Of a stretch of 64,000 nt of DNA, positions 1 to 8,451 are shown one piece after another. The notes under the pieces are model-generated. The model was not told where the DNA came from and made no database searches. It saw only the letters and a list, made by a program, of their open reading frames with translations. Within the stretch, counting starts at the first letter, position 1. Each line of letters starts with the position of its first letter. This stretch comes from Pseudomonas extremaustralis (lineage in GTDB: Bacteria > Pseudomonadota > Gammaproteobacteria > Pseudomonadales > Pseudomonadaceae). Position numbers and translations under genes: made by a program. The stretch is from positions 3,332,001 to 3,396,000 of the forward strand of contig NZ_LT629689.1 in NCBI RefSeq assembly GCF_900102035.1, in the 5' to 3' direction.

Positions 1-25
1 ATCACTTGATCGCCCGTCGCTACCG

Positions 26-934
26 CTAGAGTCGATCCAGGGCTTCGCCGCTGCGCTTGAACCAATCCACCAGGTAGTCGGCCAGTACCTGGGTGCGACG
101 CGGCAGGCCGCCCTGATAGGGATGGACCAGGTACATCGGCATGCTCCGTGTCTGATAATCGCGCAGGAGCCAGCGCAATCGGCCGTCAGCCAGTTCCGCC
201 GGTAACACGTAGGACGGCAGACGGGCGATACCAGCGCCCACCAAGGCCGCCTTCTTCAATAAGTTGTAGTGGTTGGAGGCGAACGTACCGCTGACCCGTA
301 CCCGCAACAATTCATGTTGCTGGTGATACAGCCATTCCTCGCGACCGCTGTAATGGCTGTTGAGCAGACAGCGGTGGGCGACCAGGTCCGCAGGGGTCTG
401 GGGTTCACCGTATTGCTCGAGATAAGCCGGGCTGGCGCAAGTCATCTCGTGCCAGGCCAGCAACGGCTTGGCCACCAGGCGCTCGTTTTCAATGGCGCCG
501 GAGCGCACCCCCAGGTCAAAACCATCCCGCGCCAAGTCCCGGTAGCGGTTGTTGAGCTCCAGCTCGATCTGCACTTGCGGGTACTGCTTGGAAAACTCCA
601 GCAACAAACCGTCAAAGAAGGTTTCGCCCAGGGACACCGGAACCGTCATACGCACCGGACCGGCCAGATCATCCTTGAGCCGGGCCAATGCCTGATGGGC
701 GCGATCCACTTGCACCACCAGCGCCTGGGCCTGGGGCAACAACGCCGCACCGGCGGCGGTCAGGCTGAGCCTGCGCGTGGTGCGATGCAGCAGCACCACC
801 GAATACCGTGCCTCCAATTGGCTGATGCGCTTGGACAACTGGCCCTTGCTGCAGCCCAGTTGCTCGGCCGCCACGGTAAAACTGCCGGCTTCGATCAGTA
901 CGGCAAAGGCCGCCAGGTCATCCATCTCGCTCAT
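26..934 (-). CDS. LysR-family transcriptional regulator
   Basis: A LysR-type regulator of about 302 residues, the usual family length. The N-terminal winged helix-turn-helix is visible from DDLAAFAVLIEAGSF through LGCSKGQLSKRISQLE, followed by the linker helix and a periplasmic-binding-protein-like effector domain to the C terminus. I place the start at the ATG at 934, which follows a GGAAAC stretch; an in-frame TTG lies upstream at 958 and another ATG at 925. It is divergent from the SDR gene at 1148, so by the usual LysR arrangement it may control that gene. The effector is unknown. Confidence 0.9.
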   Translation of the reverse strand: MSEMDDLAAFAVLIEAGSFTVAAEQLGCSKGQLSKRISQLEARYSVVLLHRTTRRLSLTAAGAALLPQAQALVVQVDRAHQALARLKDDLAGPVRMTVPVSLGETFFDGLLLEFSKQYPQVQIELELNNRYRDLARDGFDLGVRSGAIENERLVAKPLLAWHEMTCASPAYLEQYGEPQTPADLVAHRCLLNSHYSGREEWLYHQQHELLRVRVSGTFASNHYNLLKKAALVGAGIARLPSYVLPAELADGRLRWLLRDYQTRSMPMYLVHPYQGGLPRRTQVLADYLVDWFKRSGEALDRL

Positions 935-1018
935 GGATTGTTTCCAATTGAAAACCAAAGGTTGCCTATTAGCGCGTTTATCCCATCAAAAAGCCACTCT
1001 AGACTGGCTACCAACCCC

Positions 1019-1119
1019 TGTAGGAGCGAGCTTGCTCGCGAAAATCGCCAACGCTGACGCGGTCAACCGGGTACACCACAGCGCTCTCGAGTTTTTCGCG
1101 GGCGAGCCCGCTCCCACAG
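1019..1119. repeat. Paired inverted REP sequences (REPIN-like), type A
   Basis: Two copies of the palindrome around GAGCGAGCTTGCTCGCGAA face each other at the ends of a roughly 100-base unit. The left arm begins TGTAGGAGCGAGC and the right arm ends CCGCTCCCACAG. It lies between the divergent LysR and SDR genes, so any shared operator must flank it. Near-identical units occur at 16081-16180 and 36020-36119. Confidence 0.9.
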
Positions 1120-1147
1120 CGCCTAACCCCTCTAGAGGAACATCACT

Positions 1148-1747
1148 ATGAAAATCTTATTGATTGGCGCCAATGGCACCGTCGGCTCAGCGGTCAAGGC
1201 AGAACTGGCTCCACGTCACGAGGTGATCAGCATCGGTCGCACCCGCGGCGACTTCCAGGTGGATATCAGCGACAGCGCCTCGATCCGCTCGCTGTTCGAA
1301 CAGACCGGTCAGTTCGACGCATTGATCTGTGCCGCCGGCAGCGTGAACTTCGTGCCGCTGGGCGACATGAGCGCCAGCGATTTTGAATTGGGCTTGCGCG
1401 ACAAGCTGATGGGCCAGGTCAACCTGCTGCTGATCGGCCGCGAGTACGCCAACGATGGTGCCTCGTTCACCTTCACCAGCGGCATTCTCAACCGTGATCC
1501 GATCCGCACCGGCGCTTCGGCCGCACTGGTCAATGGCGCGCTGGATGCCTTCGTCAAAGCCGCTGCAATCGAATTGCCACGCGGCCTGCGCATCAACGCC
1601 GTGAGTCCGACCGTCCTGCTGGAAGCCATGGACAGCTACGCGCCGTACTTCCGCGGCTACAAGCCGGCTCCGGGCGCCGAAGTGGCATTGGCCTACGCCA
1701 AAAGTGTGGAAGGCTTGCAGACAGGTCAGACCTTTATCGTCGGTTGA
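1148..1747 (+). CDS. Short SDR-fold oxidoreductase with atypical active site
   Basis: A 199-residue protein with an N-terminal Rossmann nucleotide-binding motif GANGTVG (about residues 8-14) and an R-T-R-G-D segment typical of NADP-preferring enzymes. The C-terminal half has the SDR pattern GALDAFVKAAAIEL and INAVSPT. The classical YxxxK catalytic pair, expected just before GALD, is not present: by alignment with ordinary SDRs the Tyr position is Ala and the Lys position Asn. It therefore belongs with the short atypical SDRs. The start has a good ribosome site (AGAGGAA). Substrate unknown; LysR neighbour upstream. Confidence 0.85.
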   Translation: MKILLIGANGTVGSAVKAELAPRHEVISIGRTRGDFQVDISDSASIRSLFEQTGQFDALICAAGSVNFVPLGDMSASDFELGLRDKLMGQVNLLLIGREYANDGASFTFTSGILNRDPIRTGASAALVNGALDAFVKAAAIELPRGLRINAVSPTVLLEAMDSYAPYFRGYKPAPGAEVALAYAKSVEGLQTGQTFIVG

Positions 1748-1843
1748 ATCGGGCGTCTGTCAGAATTGCCTGAAGCTGGCACGCGGGGTTGTGATGCGAC
1801 GCCAGCCTGCGTAACGTGGCGGCACTTGTCTGGAGACCCGATA

Positions 1844-2515
1844 ATGCGCGCCGCCCGTACCCTCGTTCTGTTTGCCTTGCTTCCCCTGTTCGCTGCCTGC
1901 CAGATGTTCGAAAGCGAGCCGGCCAAACCGTCCCTCGCCGGCCTGACCCGCATGCAAGGCGAACTCACGGCAGTCGGCGGCAAGCTGCTGTTCCAGCCGT
2001 GCAACGACACACGCAACTACGTGGTCAATGACACCGGCGGCACCAGCGTCCTGCAGGAAGCCGCGTCCCTGGCCGGCCAGCAAGGCGCATTGTTCGTCGA
2101 CTTGCGGGGCAAATTCTCCGGTGTCGCCAGCGGCAGCCAGGGCAGCGTCGACCTGCAACAGCTCTACCGTGTCGAGCGTTCGACCTCCGCCTGCAACGAC
2201 CCGGACTTCAAACGCATGACCCTGCGGGCCAATGGCCACAAGCCGGCCTGGGCAATGAACGTGACAGCCAAGGGCATGGTGCTGGAACGCGAAGGCCAGC
2301 CACCATTGGCGGTGCCTTATGTGGAAGAGCAACTGGGCGACGGCCGTTTCAACCTGATGACCGAAGCCAATAACCAGCACATCGAGCTGTGGGTGGCCCC
2401 GCAACGTTGCATCGACAGCGTCAGCGGCAGCTTGCAGCACATGACCGCCGAGTTGCGGATCAACGGTCAAGTCCAGCGTGGCTGCGCGGCATTCGGCGGT
2501 TCGCGGGACGATTGA
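1844..2515 (+). CDS. Predicted outer-membrane lipoprotein (COG3650-like)
   Basis: A 223-residue protein beginning with a short basic segment, a hydrophobic helix and the lipobox-like LPLFAAC, so it is probably a lipoprotein. The mature part contains a segment starting LTRMQGELTAVGGKLLFQPC, which resembles the domain seen in uncharacterised NlpE/COG3650-type lipoproteins, and four further cysteines that could form disulfides. I chose the ATG at 1844 because it follows TGGAGA and gives a signal peptide; the frame is open further upstream to 1766. No function is known. Confidence 0.8.
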   Translation: MRAARTLVLFALLPLFAACQMFESEPAKPSLAGLTRMQGELTAVGGKLLFQPCNDTRNYVVNDTGGTSVLQEAASLAGQQGALFVDLRGKFSGVASGSQGSVDLQQLYRVERSTSACNDPDFKRMTLRANGHKPAWAMNVTAKGMVLEREGQPPLAVPYVEEQLGDGRFNLMTEANNQHIELWVAPQRCIDSVSGSLQHMTAELRINGQVQRGCAAFGGSRDD

Positions 2516-2621
2516 TGGGCGCCAGCGCTGTTTTAGCATGACGGGAAACCACGGTTGGGGCTTATAATCGCCGGTTTGCAAAACTGCCGGCCTTACCAGG
2601 CGCCGCACACCGGATCCCGTC

Positions 2622-4235
2622 ATGTTACGAATCACCGAACTCAAGCTGCCCATCGACCATCCCGAAGAAGACCTGCGGCCCGCCATCGTGCAGCGCCTGG
2701 GCATCGCCAGTGATGACCTGCTCGATTTCACCCTGTTCAAGCGCAGCTACGACGCCCGCAAAAAATCGTCGGAGCTGTGCTTCATCTACACCATCGACCT
2801 GAACGTCAAGGGCGAAGCCGCCCTGCTGCTCAAGTTCGCCGATGACCGCAACGTCAACCCGGCGCCGGACATCAGCTACAAAGTGGTCGGCCAGGCACCC
2901 GAAGGCCTGGTCGAACGGCCGATCGTGGTGGGTTTCGGCCCTTGCGGCATCTTTGCCGGGCTGTTGCTGGCACAGATGGGCTTCAAGCCGATCATTCTTG
3001 AACGCGGCAAGGAAGTACGCCAACGCACCAAGGACACCTGGGGCCTGTGGCGCAAAAGCGTGCTCAACCCCGAGTCCAACGTGCAGTTCGGCGAAGGCGG
3101 CGCCGGGACCTTTTCCGACGGCAAGCTCTATAGCCAGATCAAGGACCCGAAATTCCATGGTCGCAAGGTGCTCCACGAGTTCGTAAAAGCCGGCGCCCCG
3201 GAAGAAATCCTCTACGTCAGCAAACCGCACATCGGTACCTTCCGCCTGACCGGCGTGGTGGAAAACATGCGCGAGCAGATCATCGCCCTGGGCGGTGAAG
3301 TGCGCTTCGAACAACGGGTCACCGACGTGTTGATCGAAGACGGCCAGTTGAACGGCGTGGTCATCGATGGCGGCGAGCAGATCCTGTCCAAGCACGTGAT
3401 CCTCGCCCTCGGCCACAGTGCCCGCGATACTTTCCGCATGCTGCACAGCCGTGGCGTGTACATGGAAGCCAAGCCATTCTCGGTGGGTTTCCGTATCGAA
3501 CACCCGCAATCGCTGATCGACGCCGCGCGCCTGGGCAAATACGCCGGGCACCCGAAACTCGGCGCCGCCGACTACAAACTGGTGCATCACGCCAAGAACG
3601 GTCGCTCGGTCTATAGCTTCTGCATGTGCCCAGGCGGCACCGTGGTAGCGGCGACTTCCGAGCTGCACCGCGTGGTGACCAACGGCATGAGCCAATACTC
3701 GCGCAACGAGCGCAATGCCAACTCCGGCATCGTGGTCGGTATCACCCCCGAGGTGGACTACCCGGGCGGCCCGCTGGCCGGTATCGAGTTGCAGGAACGC
3801 CTGGAATCCCACGCCTACATCCTCGGCGGCAGCAACTACGAAGCGCCGGCACAGTTGGTGGGCGATTTCATCGCCGGCAGACCGTCCACGGCGCTTGGCA
3901 GTGTGGAACCGTCCTACAAACCGGGGGTGGCCCTGGGCGACTTGGCCCTGGCCTTGCCGGACTTCGCCATCGAAGCGATCCGCGAAGCCCTGCCGGCATT
4001 CGAGAAGCAGATCAAGGGTTACTCGCTGCATGATGCGGTGTTGACCGGTATCGAAACGCGCACCTCGTCGCCGCTGCGGATCACCCGTAACGAATCGATG
4101 CAGAGCTTGAACGTGAAAGGCCTGTTCCCGGCCGGTGAAGGCGCCGGCTATGCAGGCGGGATTCTCTCGGCGGGGGTTGACGGGATTCGAATCGCCGAAG
4201 CGCTGGCAAGGGACATGCTCGGCATCGACGCCTGA
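2622..4235 (+). CDS. NAD(P)/FAD-dependent oxidoreductase, COG2509 type
   Basis: A 537-residue flavoprotein of the uncharacterised FAD-dependent dehydrogenase family. A domain of about 95 residues precedes the FAD-binding Rossmann motif (VVGFGPCGIFAGLLLAQ, about residues 102-118). Further family landmarks are VQFGEGGAGTFSDGKLYS and a C-terminal FPAGEGAGYAGGILSAG, the second FAD-contact segment seen in HI0933/COG2509-like proteins. The ATG directly matches the conserved family start MLRITELKLP. The gene stands alone with a GC palindrome just downstream. The physiological substrate is not established. Confidence 0.88.
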   Translation: MLRITELKLPIDHPEEDLRPAIVQRLGIASDDLLDFTLFKRSYDARKKSSELCFIYTIDLNVKGEAALLLKFADDRNVNPAPDISYKVVGQAPEGLVERPIVVGFGPCGIFAGLLLAQMGFKPIILERGKEVRQRTKDTWGLWRKSVLNPESNVQFGEGGAGTFSDGKLYSQIKDPKFHGRKVLHEFVKAGAPEEILYVSKPHIGTFRLTGVVENMREQIIALGGEVRFEQRVTDVLIEDGQLNGVVIDGGEQILSKHVILALGHSARDTFRMLHSRGVYMEAKPFSVGFRIEHPQSLIDAARLGKYAGHPKLGAADYKLVHHAKNGRSVYSFCMCPGGTVVAATSELHRVVTNGMSQYSRNERNANSGIVVGITPEVDYPGGPLAGIELQERLESHAYILGGSNYEAPAQLVGDFIAGRPSTALGSVEPSYKPGVALGDLALALPDFAIEAIREALPAFEKQIKGYSLHDAVLTGIETRTSSPLRITRNESMQSLNVKGLFPAGEGAGYAGGILSAGVDGIRIAEALARDMLGIDA

Positions 4236-4253
4236 ATACAGCGCAGTCTCCAG

Positions 4254-4275
4254 GAGGGAGGGGGCCCCCTCCCTC
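4254..4275. other. Perfect GC-rich palindrome after the flavoprotein gene
   Basis: GAGGGAGGGGG is followed directly by its exact reverse complement, giving an 11-base-pair inverted repeat without a loop. It lies between the convergent genes ending at 4235 and 4294. There is no clear U-tract on either side, so calling it a terminator would be weak. Confidence 0.5.
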
Positions 4276-4293
4276 ATTGGGCATTGCCGCGTG

Positions 4294-5388
4294 TCAGATA
4301 TTGGCGCGCAGGACGCTGTCAGGCAGAGGCTCACCGCGCTCCACACTGGCTGCAACGGCCGCGATCAACGTTTCCAGCAAATACCCCTGCCCCGCCAGCC
4401 ACGCCTGATCGTAATAGGTGGTGGCATACCGCTCGCCGCCATCACACAAAATCGCCACGATCGAGCCCGACTCCCCGGCGGCTTTCATCTGCTGCGCCGC
4501 TATCAGCGCACCGATGAGGTTGGTGCCGCTGGACCCGCCGACCCGCCGACCAAGGCGCTCGGCCAGGTAATGCATGGCCGCCAGTGACAGCGCATCCGGC
4601 ACCTTGACCATCGCGTCGATAACCTTGGGCAGAAACGACGCCTCGACACGCGGGCGGCCAATGCCTTCGATCCGCGAACCGCAGTCCAGGCGCAGGCTGG
4701 CGTCGCCACTCTGATAAAAATCGAAAAACACCGAGCGCTCGGCGTCGGCACACAACACGCGAGTACAGTGCTGGCGATAACGCACATAGCGACCAAGGGT
4801 GGCGGTGGTGCCGCCGGTGCCAGGGCTGGAAATCAACCAGCTCGGCTCGGGATATTGCTCGAAGCGCATCTGTTGGAAGATCGATTCGGCAATGTTGTTG
4901 TTCGCCCGCCAGTCGGTGGCGCGCTCGGCGTAGGTGAACTGGTCCATGAAGTGACCGCCGCTCTCCCGGGCCAGGCGTTCGGATTCGGCGTAGATCTGCG
5001 TCGGGTCCTGCACCAGATGGCTCTTGCCGCCATAAAAAGCGATCTGGGCGATCTTTTCCTGGGACGTGGTGGCCGGCATCACCGCGATAAACGGCAAGCC
5101 AAGCAAACGGGCAAAGTACGCTTCGGAAATCGCCGTCGACCCGCTGGATGCTTCGATCACTGGAGCGCCCGGCTTGAGCCAGCCATTGCACAGCGCATAC
5201 AGAAACAAAGAACGGGCCAGTCGATGTTTCAGGCTGCCGGTGGGGTGGCTGGACTCATCTTTAAAGTACAACTCGATACCGGGCAGACCCGGCAGTGGCA
5301 AGGGAATCAGATGCGTGTCGGCGCTGCGCTGGAAGTCGGCTTCAATGATGCGAATGGCTTCGCGGGCCCAGGGCCGGTGGTCGTTCAT
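4294..5388 (-). CDS. PLP-dependent cysteine synthase-family enzyme, Cds1-like
   Basis: A 364-residue fold-type II PLP enzyme. The PLP lysine is K54 in [13 protein letters not shown], followed by the phosphate/substrate loop [17 protein letters not shown] and the glycine loop [13 protein letters not shown]. These strings match the mycobacterial L-cysteine desulfhydrase Cds1 subfamily better than CysK or CysM, so the likely reaction is breakdown of cysteine to sulfide, pyruvate and ammonia. The ATG at 5388 gives the family start MNDHRPW; the frame is open 30 codons upstream without homology. A lone gene facing away from nhaA. Synthase activity cannot be excluded from sequence. Confidence 0.85.
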   Translation of the reverse strand: MNDHRPWAREAIRIIEADFQRSADTHLIPLPLPGLPGIELYFKDESSHPTGSLKHRLARSLFLYALCNGWLKPGAPVIEASSGSTAISEAYFARLLGLPFIAVMPATTSQEKIAQIAFYGGKSHLVQDPTQIYAESERLARESGGHFMDQFTYAERATDWRANNNIAESIFQQMRFEQYPEPSWLISSPGTGGTTATLGRYVRYRQHCTRVLCADAERSVFFDFYQSGDASLRLDCGSRIEGIGRPRVEASFLPKVIDAMVKVPDALSLAAMHYLAERLGRRVGGSSGTNLIGALIAAQQMKAAGESGSIVAILCDGGERYATTYYDQAWLAGQGYLLETLIAAVAASVERGEPLPDSVLRANI

Positions 5389-5606
5389 GACGGGTGCTCT
5401 CCAAGAGTTTTCATCGCCAATCTTAAGAGTTTTCCTACACTGCACACAGGTACAGTAACGACTCAATTGGACACACAATTACCCGCCATGACAGCAATAT
5501 CGACGGGGTGCATCACTTATAACAAATAAGAATATAACTTTTGTTTTAACAACTAACGGTACGGGTTAGGGTACCCACCTATTGAACCTTGATTGGAGAG
5601 CATCCC

Positions 5607-6782
5607 TTGCCTCTGCGTAGCACTTTCACCCGTTTCTTCCAGCTGGAAGCCGCCAGCGGTCTGTTATTGATCGCCGCTGCGGCCCTGGCCCTGATCATCA
5701 ACAACTCACCTTTGTCGCACCTGTACAACGCGTTTCTCGACGTACCGGTGGTGGCACAAATCGGCGCGCTGAAAATCGCCAAGCCAGCCCTGCTGTGGAT
5801 CAACGATGGCCTGATGGCGTTGTTCTTCCTGCTGATCGGCCTGGAGGTCAAGCGCGAGTTGCTCGATGGCCACCTGTCCAAGCCCTCCCAAGTGGTCCTG
5901 CCCGGCGCGGCAGCCATCGGCGGTATGGTCGTGCCGGCGTTGATCTACTGGGCGATCAACAAGGACTATCCTGCGGCACTTTCCGGCTGGGCCATTCCCA
6001 TGGCCACCGACATTGCCTTTGCGCTGGGCGTACTGGCGCTGCTGGGCAAGCGGGTTCCGGTGTCGCTGAAGCTGTTCCTGATGACCCTGGCAATCATTGA
6101 CGACCTGGGCGCCATCATCGTCATCGCGGTGTTCTATTCCTCCGACCTGTCCGGTGCCGCCCTTGCTGGCGCGGGTGCCTGTCTGATTGCCTTGATTGCC
6201 ATGAACCGCCTGGGCGTGATCAAGCTGGCGCCTTACCTGATCGTGGGCTTGATCCTGTGGGTCTGCGTGCTCAAGAGCGGTGTGCATGCGACCCTGGCCG
6301 GCGTGACCCTGGCGTTCTGCATTCCGATGCGTACCAAGAACGCCGAACCCTCGCCGCTGCTGACCCTGGAACACGCCCTGCATCCGTGGGTGGCCTATGG
6401 CATCCTGCCGCTGTTCGCCTTCGCCAATGCCGGTGTTTCGCTCACCGGGGTCAGCCTGGAAAGCTTCACCCATCATGTGCCACTGGGCATCGCGACAGGG
6501 CTGTTGATCGGCAAGACCATCGGCGTGTTCGGCCTCACCTGGCTGGCGATCAAGACCGGCTTGGCCGCCCTGCCCAACGGCGCCAACTGGGGCCAGGTCT
6601 TCGGTGTGGCGATCCTGTGCGGCATCGGTTTCACCATGAGCCTGTTTGTCGGCTCGCTCGCGTTCGTACCGGGGGCCAGCGAATTTGCCGGGGAGGATCG
6701 AATGGGGATTCTGACCGGGTCGATATTGGCTGCGTGTATCGGTTACGCGATCACAGCGATGGCCAGTCGCAAGAAAGCCTGA
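5607..6782 (+). CDS. nhaA: Na+/H+ antiporter NhaA
   Basis: An inner-membrane Na+/H+ antiporter of 391 residues, the normal NhaA length, with about twelve hydrophobic segments. The diagnostic motifs ATDIAFALG and [11 protein letters not shown] carry the paired aspartates of the ion-binding site. No ATG starts the frame. TTG at 5607 has GGAGAG correctly spaced before it, whereas the TTG at 5589 would put that ribosome site inside the gene, so 5607 is preferred. It is followed by a strong terminator. It would support sodium and pH homeostasis. Confidence 0.95.
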   Translation: MPLRSTFTRFFQLEAASGLLLIAAAALALIINNSPLSHLYNAFLDVPVVAQIGALKIAKPALLWINDGLMALFFLLIGLEVKRELLDGHLSKPSQVVLPGAAAIGGMVVPALIYWAINKDYPAALSGWAIPMATDIAFALGVLALLGKRVPVSLKLFLMTLAIIDDLGAIIVIAVFYSSDLSGAALAGAGACLIALIAMNRLGVIKLAPYLIVGLILWVCVLKSGVHATLAGVTLAFCIPMRTKNAEPSPLLTLEHALHPWVAYGILPLFAFANAGVSLTGVSLESFTHHVPLGIATGLLIGKTIGVFGLTWLAIKTGLAALPNGANWGQVFGVAILCGIGFTMSLFVGSLAFVPGASEFAGEDRMGILTGSILAACIGYAITAMASRKKA

Positions 6783-6803
6783 ACGGACTGGACCGTCGCC
6801 CAA

Positions 6804-6843
6804 AGAAAAACCCCAACCGGTTACCCGGTTGGGGTTTTCTTTG
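6804..6843. terminator. Bidirectional Rho-independent terminator after nhaA
   Basis: AAAACCCCAACCGG, a three-base loop, then CCGGTTGGGGTTTTC form a long stem with A and T tracts on both sides. It sits between the convergent nhaA and the glycine-zipper lipoprotein gene and can serve both strands. Confidence 0.92.
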
Positions 6844-6857
6844 CCTGCTGCTTACCG

Positions 6858-7322
6858 TTAGCGGGTCACGCGGCTGGTGCCATCTACCGTCATGATGCGC
6901 ACGCGATCGCCGATGCGGAAGATTTCATTTTCCTGCACGGCCTGCACGTAGGCGCGGATGCTGCCATCGTCTTCGCGGACGGTGATCTCGACACCCTGGG
7001 TACGGGTCAGGCCTTCTTCGGTGGCCGAGCCCAGCAGGCCGCCGGCGACGGCGCCGATCACAGCGGTGACGATGCTGCCACGCCCGCCGCCGATGGCGCT
7101 GCCGCCAACGCCGCCGATGACAGCACCCGCAGCGCCGCCGATTGGGGTCTTGGTACCTTCGATTTTCACCGGACGCAGGGATTCGATAGTCCCCATGCGC
7201 ACGGTCTGCACACGACGCGCTTCATCACGGGAGTACGAGTCGCCGGTCAGACTCGAAGCACAGCCACCCAGCAGAAGTGAAAGGGTGGTAACGCAGGCAA
7301 CCAGTAAAACGGACTTACGCAT
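6858..7322 (-). CDS. Glycine-zipper outer-membrane lipoprotein, SlyB-like
   Basis: A 154-residue lipoprotein: signal peptide ending LLLGGC at about residue 20, then a conserved RDEARRVQTVRMGTIESLRPVKIEG segment (residues roughly 30-55) and a glycine-zipper region rich in GGAAGAVIGGVGGSAIGG repeats that can insert in membrane. The C-terminal part forms the small beta domain of SlyB/PcP-type proteins. Such proteins are envelope-stress lipoproteins; the exact role here is unknown. The start at 7322 gives a clean signal peptide. Convergent with nhaA. Confidence 0.88.
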   Translation of the reverse strand: MRKSVLLVACVTTLSLLLGGCASSLTGDSYSRDEARRVQTVRMGTIESLRPVKIEGTKTPIGGAAGAVIGGVGGSAIGGGRGSIVTAVIGAVAGGLLGSATEEGLTRTQGVEITVREDDGSIRAYVQAVQENEIFRIGDRVRIMTVDGTSRVTR

Positions 7323-7479
7323 AGCATCAACTCCAAAGGACAGGTATTCATTAAACGCTGAGGCTTGACGCCTGTCACGGCAAGCCCCGCAGAAAATTGC
7401 TTTCATTCAGCCTTAGTACAGACAGCCCGCACCAAAAAAACAGACGAACGGTAGCAGTCTTCTCATTATCAGGACGCTT

Positions 7480-7740
7480 ATGGATTATTTCATTATCGCA
7501 GTCACTACCCTCGCCGGCCTGTACTTCCATGGCTGGCTGTACCTGCGCATCAAGCGCTGGATGAACCGCGATCTCGCACTCTCCCTGGCGGGTGGTGACC
7601 TGCACAAACGGGCCTATATGCTGCAACAGTTGCAGAGGGCCCATGAGCTGAAGATCAAACGCAGTGACTTGCCGGACTGGCTCAAGAGCGCTGCTCAGCA
7701 GTATAAGCCTGAAGCCTCTTCAACAGAGACTTCGGCATGA
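7480..7740 (+). CDS. Small membrane-anchored hypothetical protein
   Basis: An 86-residue protein with one N-terminal transmembrane helix (about residues 4-22, FIIAVTTLAGLYFHGWLYL), then a basic amphipathic part (RIKRWMNRDLAL, LKIKRSDLPDWLKSAAQQ) that would face the cytoplasm. I do not recognise a named family; it looks like a conserved pseudomonad protein. It stands between the divergent lipoprotein gene and convergent pdxH. Confidence rests on compact length, membrane topology and coding-like composition. Confidence 0.65.
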   Translation: MDYFIIAVTTLAGLYFHGWLYLRIKRWMNRDLALSLAGGDLHKRAYMLQQLQRAHELKIKRSDLPDWLKSAAQQYKPEASSTETSA

Positions 7741-7776
7741 TGGGCATCACTCAAGCAAAGCGATAATAGACACAAC

Positions 7777-8424
7777 TCAGGGCGCGAGGCGCTCGCGAAT
7801 CCAATCAGCCCCTTGCAGGCGATAGTTCAGGCGATCATGCAGGCGGCTGGCGCGGCCCTGCCAGAACTCGATGCGCTCGGGCAACAGGCGGTAACCGCCC
7901 CAATGCTCGGGGCAGTGAGGCTGGCTGTCACTGAAACGCTGCTCGGTGGCCTTGAGCAGTTCATGCAGTTCTTCGCGGTCACGCAGGACCTTGCTCTGCG
8001 GGGATGCCCAGGCACCGAGGCGGCTGCCCAGCGGGCGGACCTGGAAATAAGCATCCGATTCCTCCGGCGTGACCTTGACCACCCGCCCTTCGATGCGCAC
8101 CTGGCGCTCCAGGGTCGGCCAGAAGAACGTCATGGCCCCAAACGGCCGCGCCGCAAGCTGCTCGCCCTTGGCGCTGTCGTAGTTGGTAAAGAAGGTAAAG
8201 CCCTGCGCATCCAGGCCCTTGAGCAACAGGATGCGGCAGTGCGGGCGACCGTCCTGATCGACCGTGGCGAGGGTCATGGCATTGGCTTCCACCGGCGGCT
8301 GCTCGGTTTTCACCGCATCGCCAAACCATTGGTGGAACAACGTGAACGGTTCGCTCGGAGCCTGGGCCTCGTTCAAACCGTCCCGCGTGTAGTCACGGCG
8401 CATATCGGCCAGTGCCTGGGTCAT
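7777..8424 (-). CDS. pdxH: Pyridoxamine 5'-phosphate oxidase
   Basis: A 215-residue FMN enzyme that oxidises pyridoxine/pyridoxamine 5'-phosphate to pyridoxal 5'-phosphate, the last salvage and synthesis step for PLP. Seen motifs: FHQWFGDAV near residue 30, [36 protein letters not shown], and the C-terminal signature [13 protein letters not shown] that binds substrate and FMN. Length and motif order match the family closely. It lies 27 bases downstream of the OmpA-family lipoprotein gene on the same strand, so the two may be cotranscribed. Confidence 0.96.
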   Translation of the reverse strand: MTQALADMRRDYTRDGLNEAQAPSEPFTLFHQWFGDAVKTEQPPVEANAMTLATVDQDGRPHCRILLLKGLDAQGFTFFTNYDSAKGEQLAARPFGAMTFFWPTLERQVRIEGRVVKVTPEESDAYFQVRPLGSRLGAWASPQSKVLRDREELHELLKATEQRFSDSQPHCPEHWGGYRLLPERIEFWQGRASRLHDRLNYRLQGADWIRERLAP

Positions 8425-8451
8425 GCAGCGTTATCCTTCTGGTTCAACGGA

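Noticed and set aside
4254..4275. Palindrome as a Rho-independent terminator
   Set aside because: No loop and no U-tract; kept only as a palindrome.
2625..4355. A 576-codon minus-strand frame opposite the flavoprotein gene
   Set aside because: No domain and no ribosome site; the plus-strand protein has clear FAD motifs.
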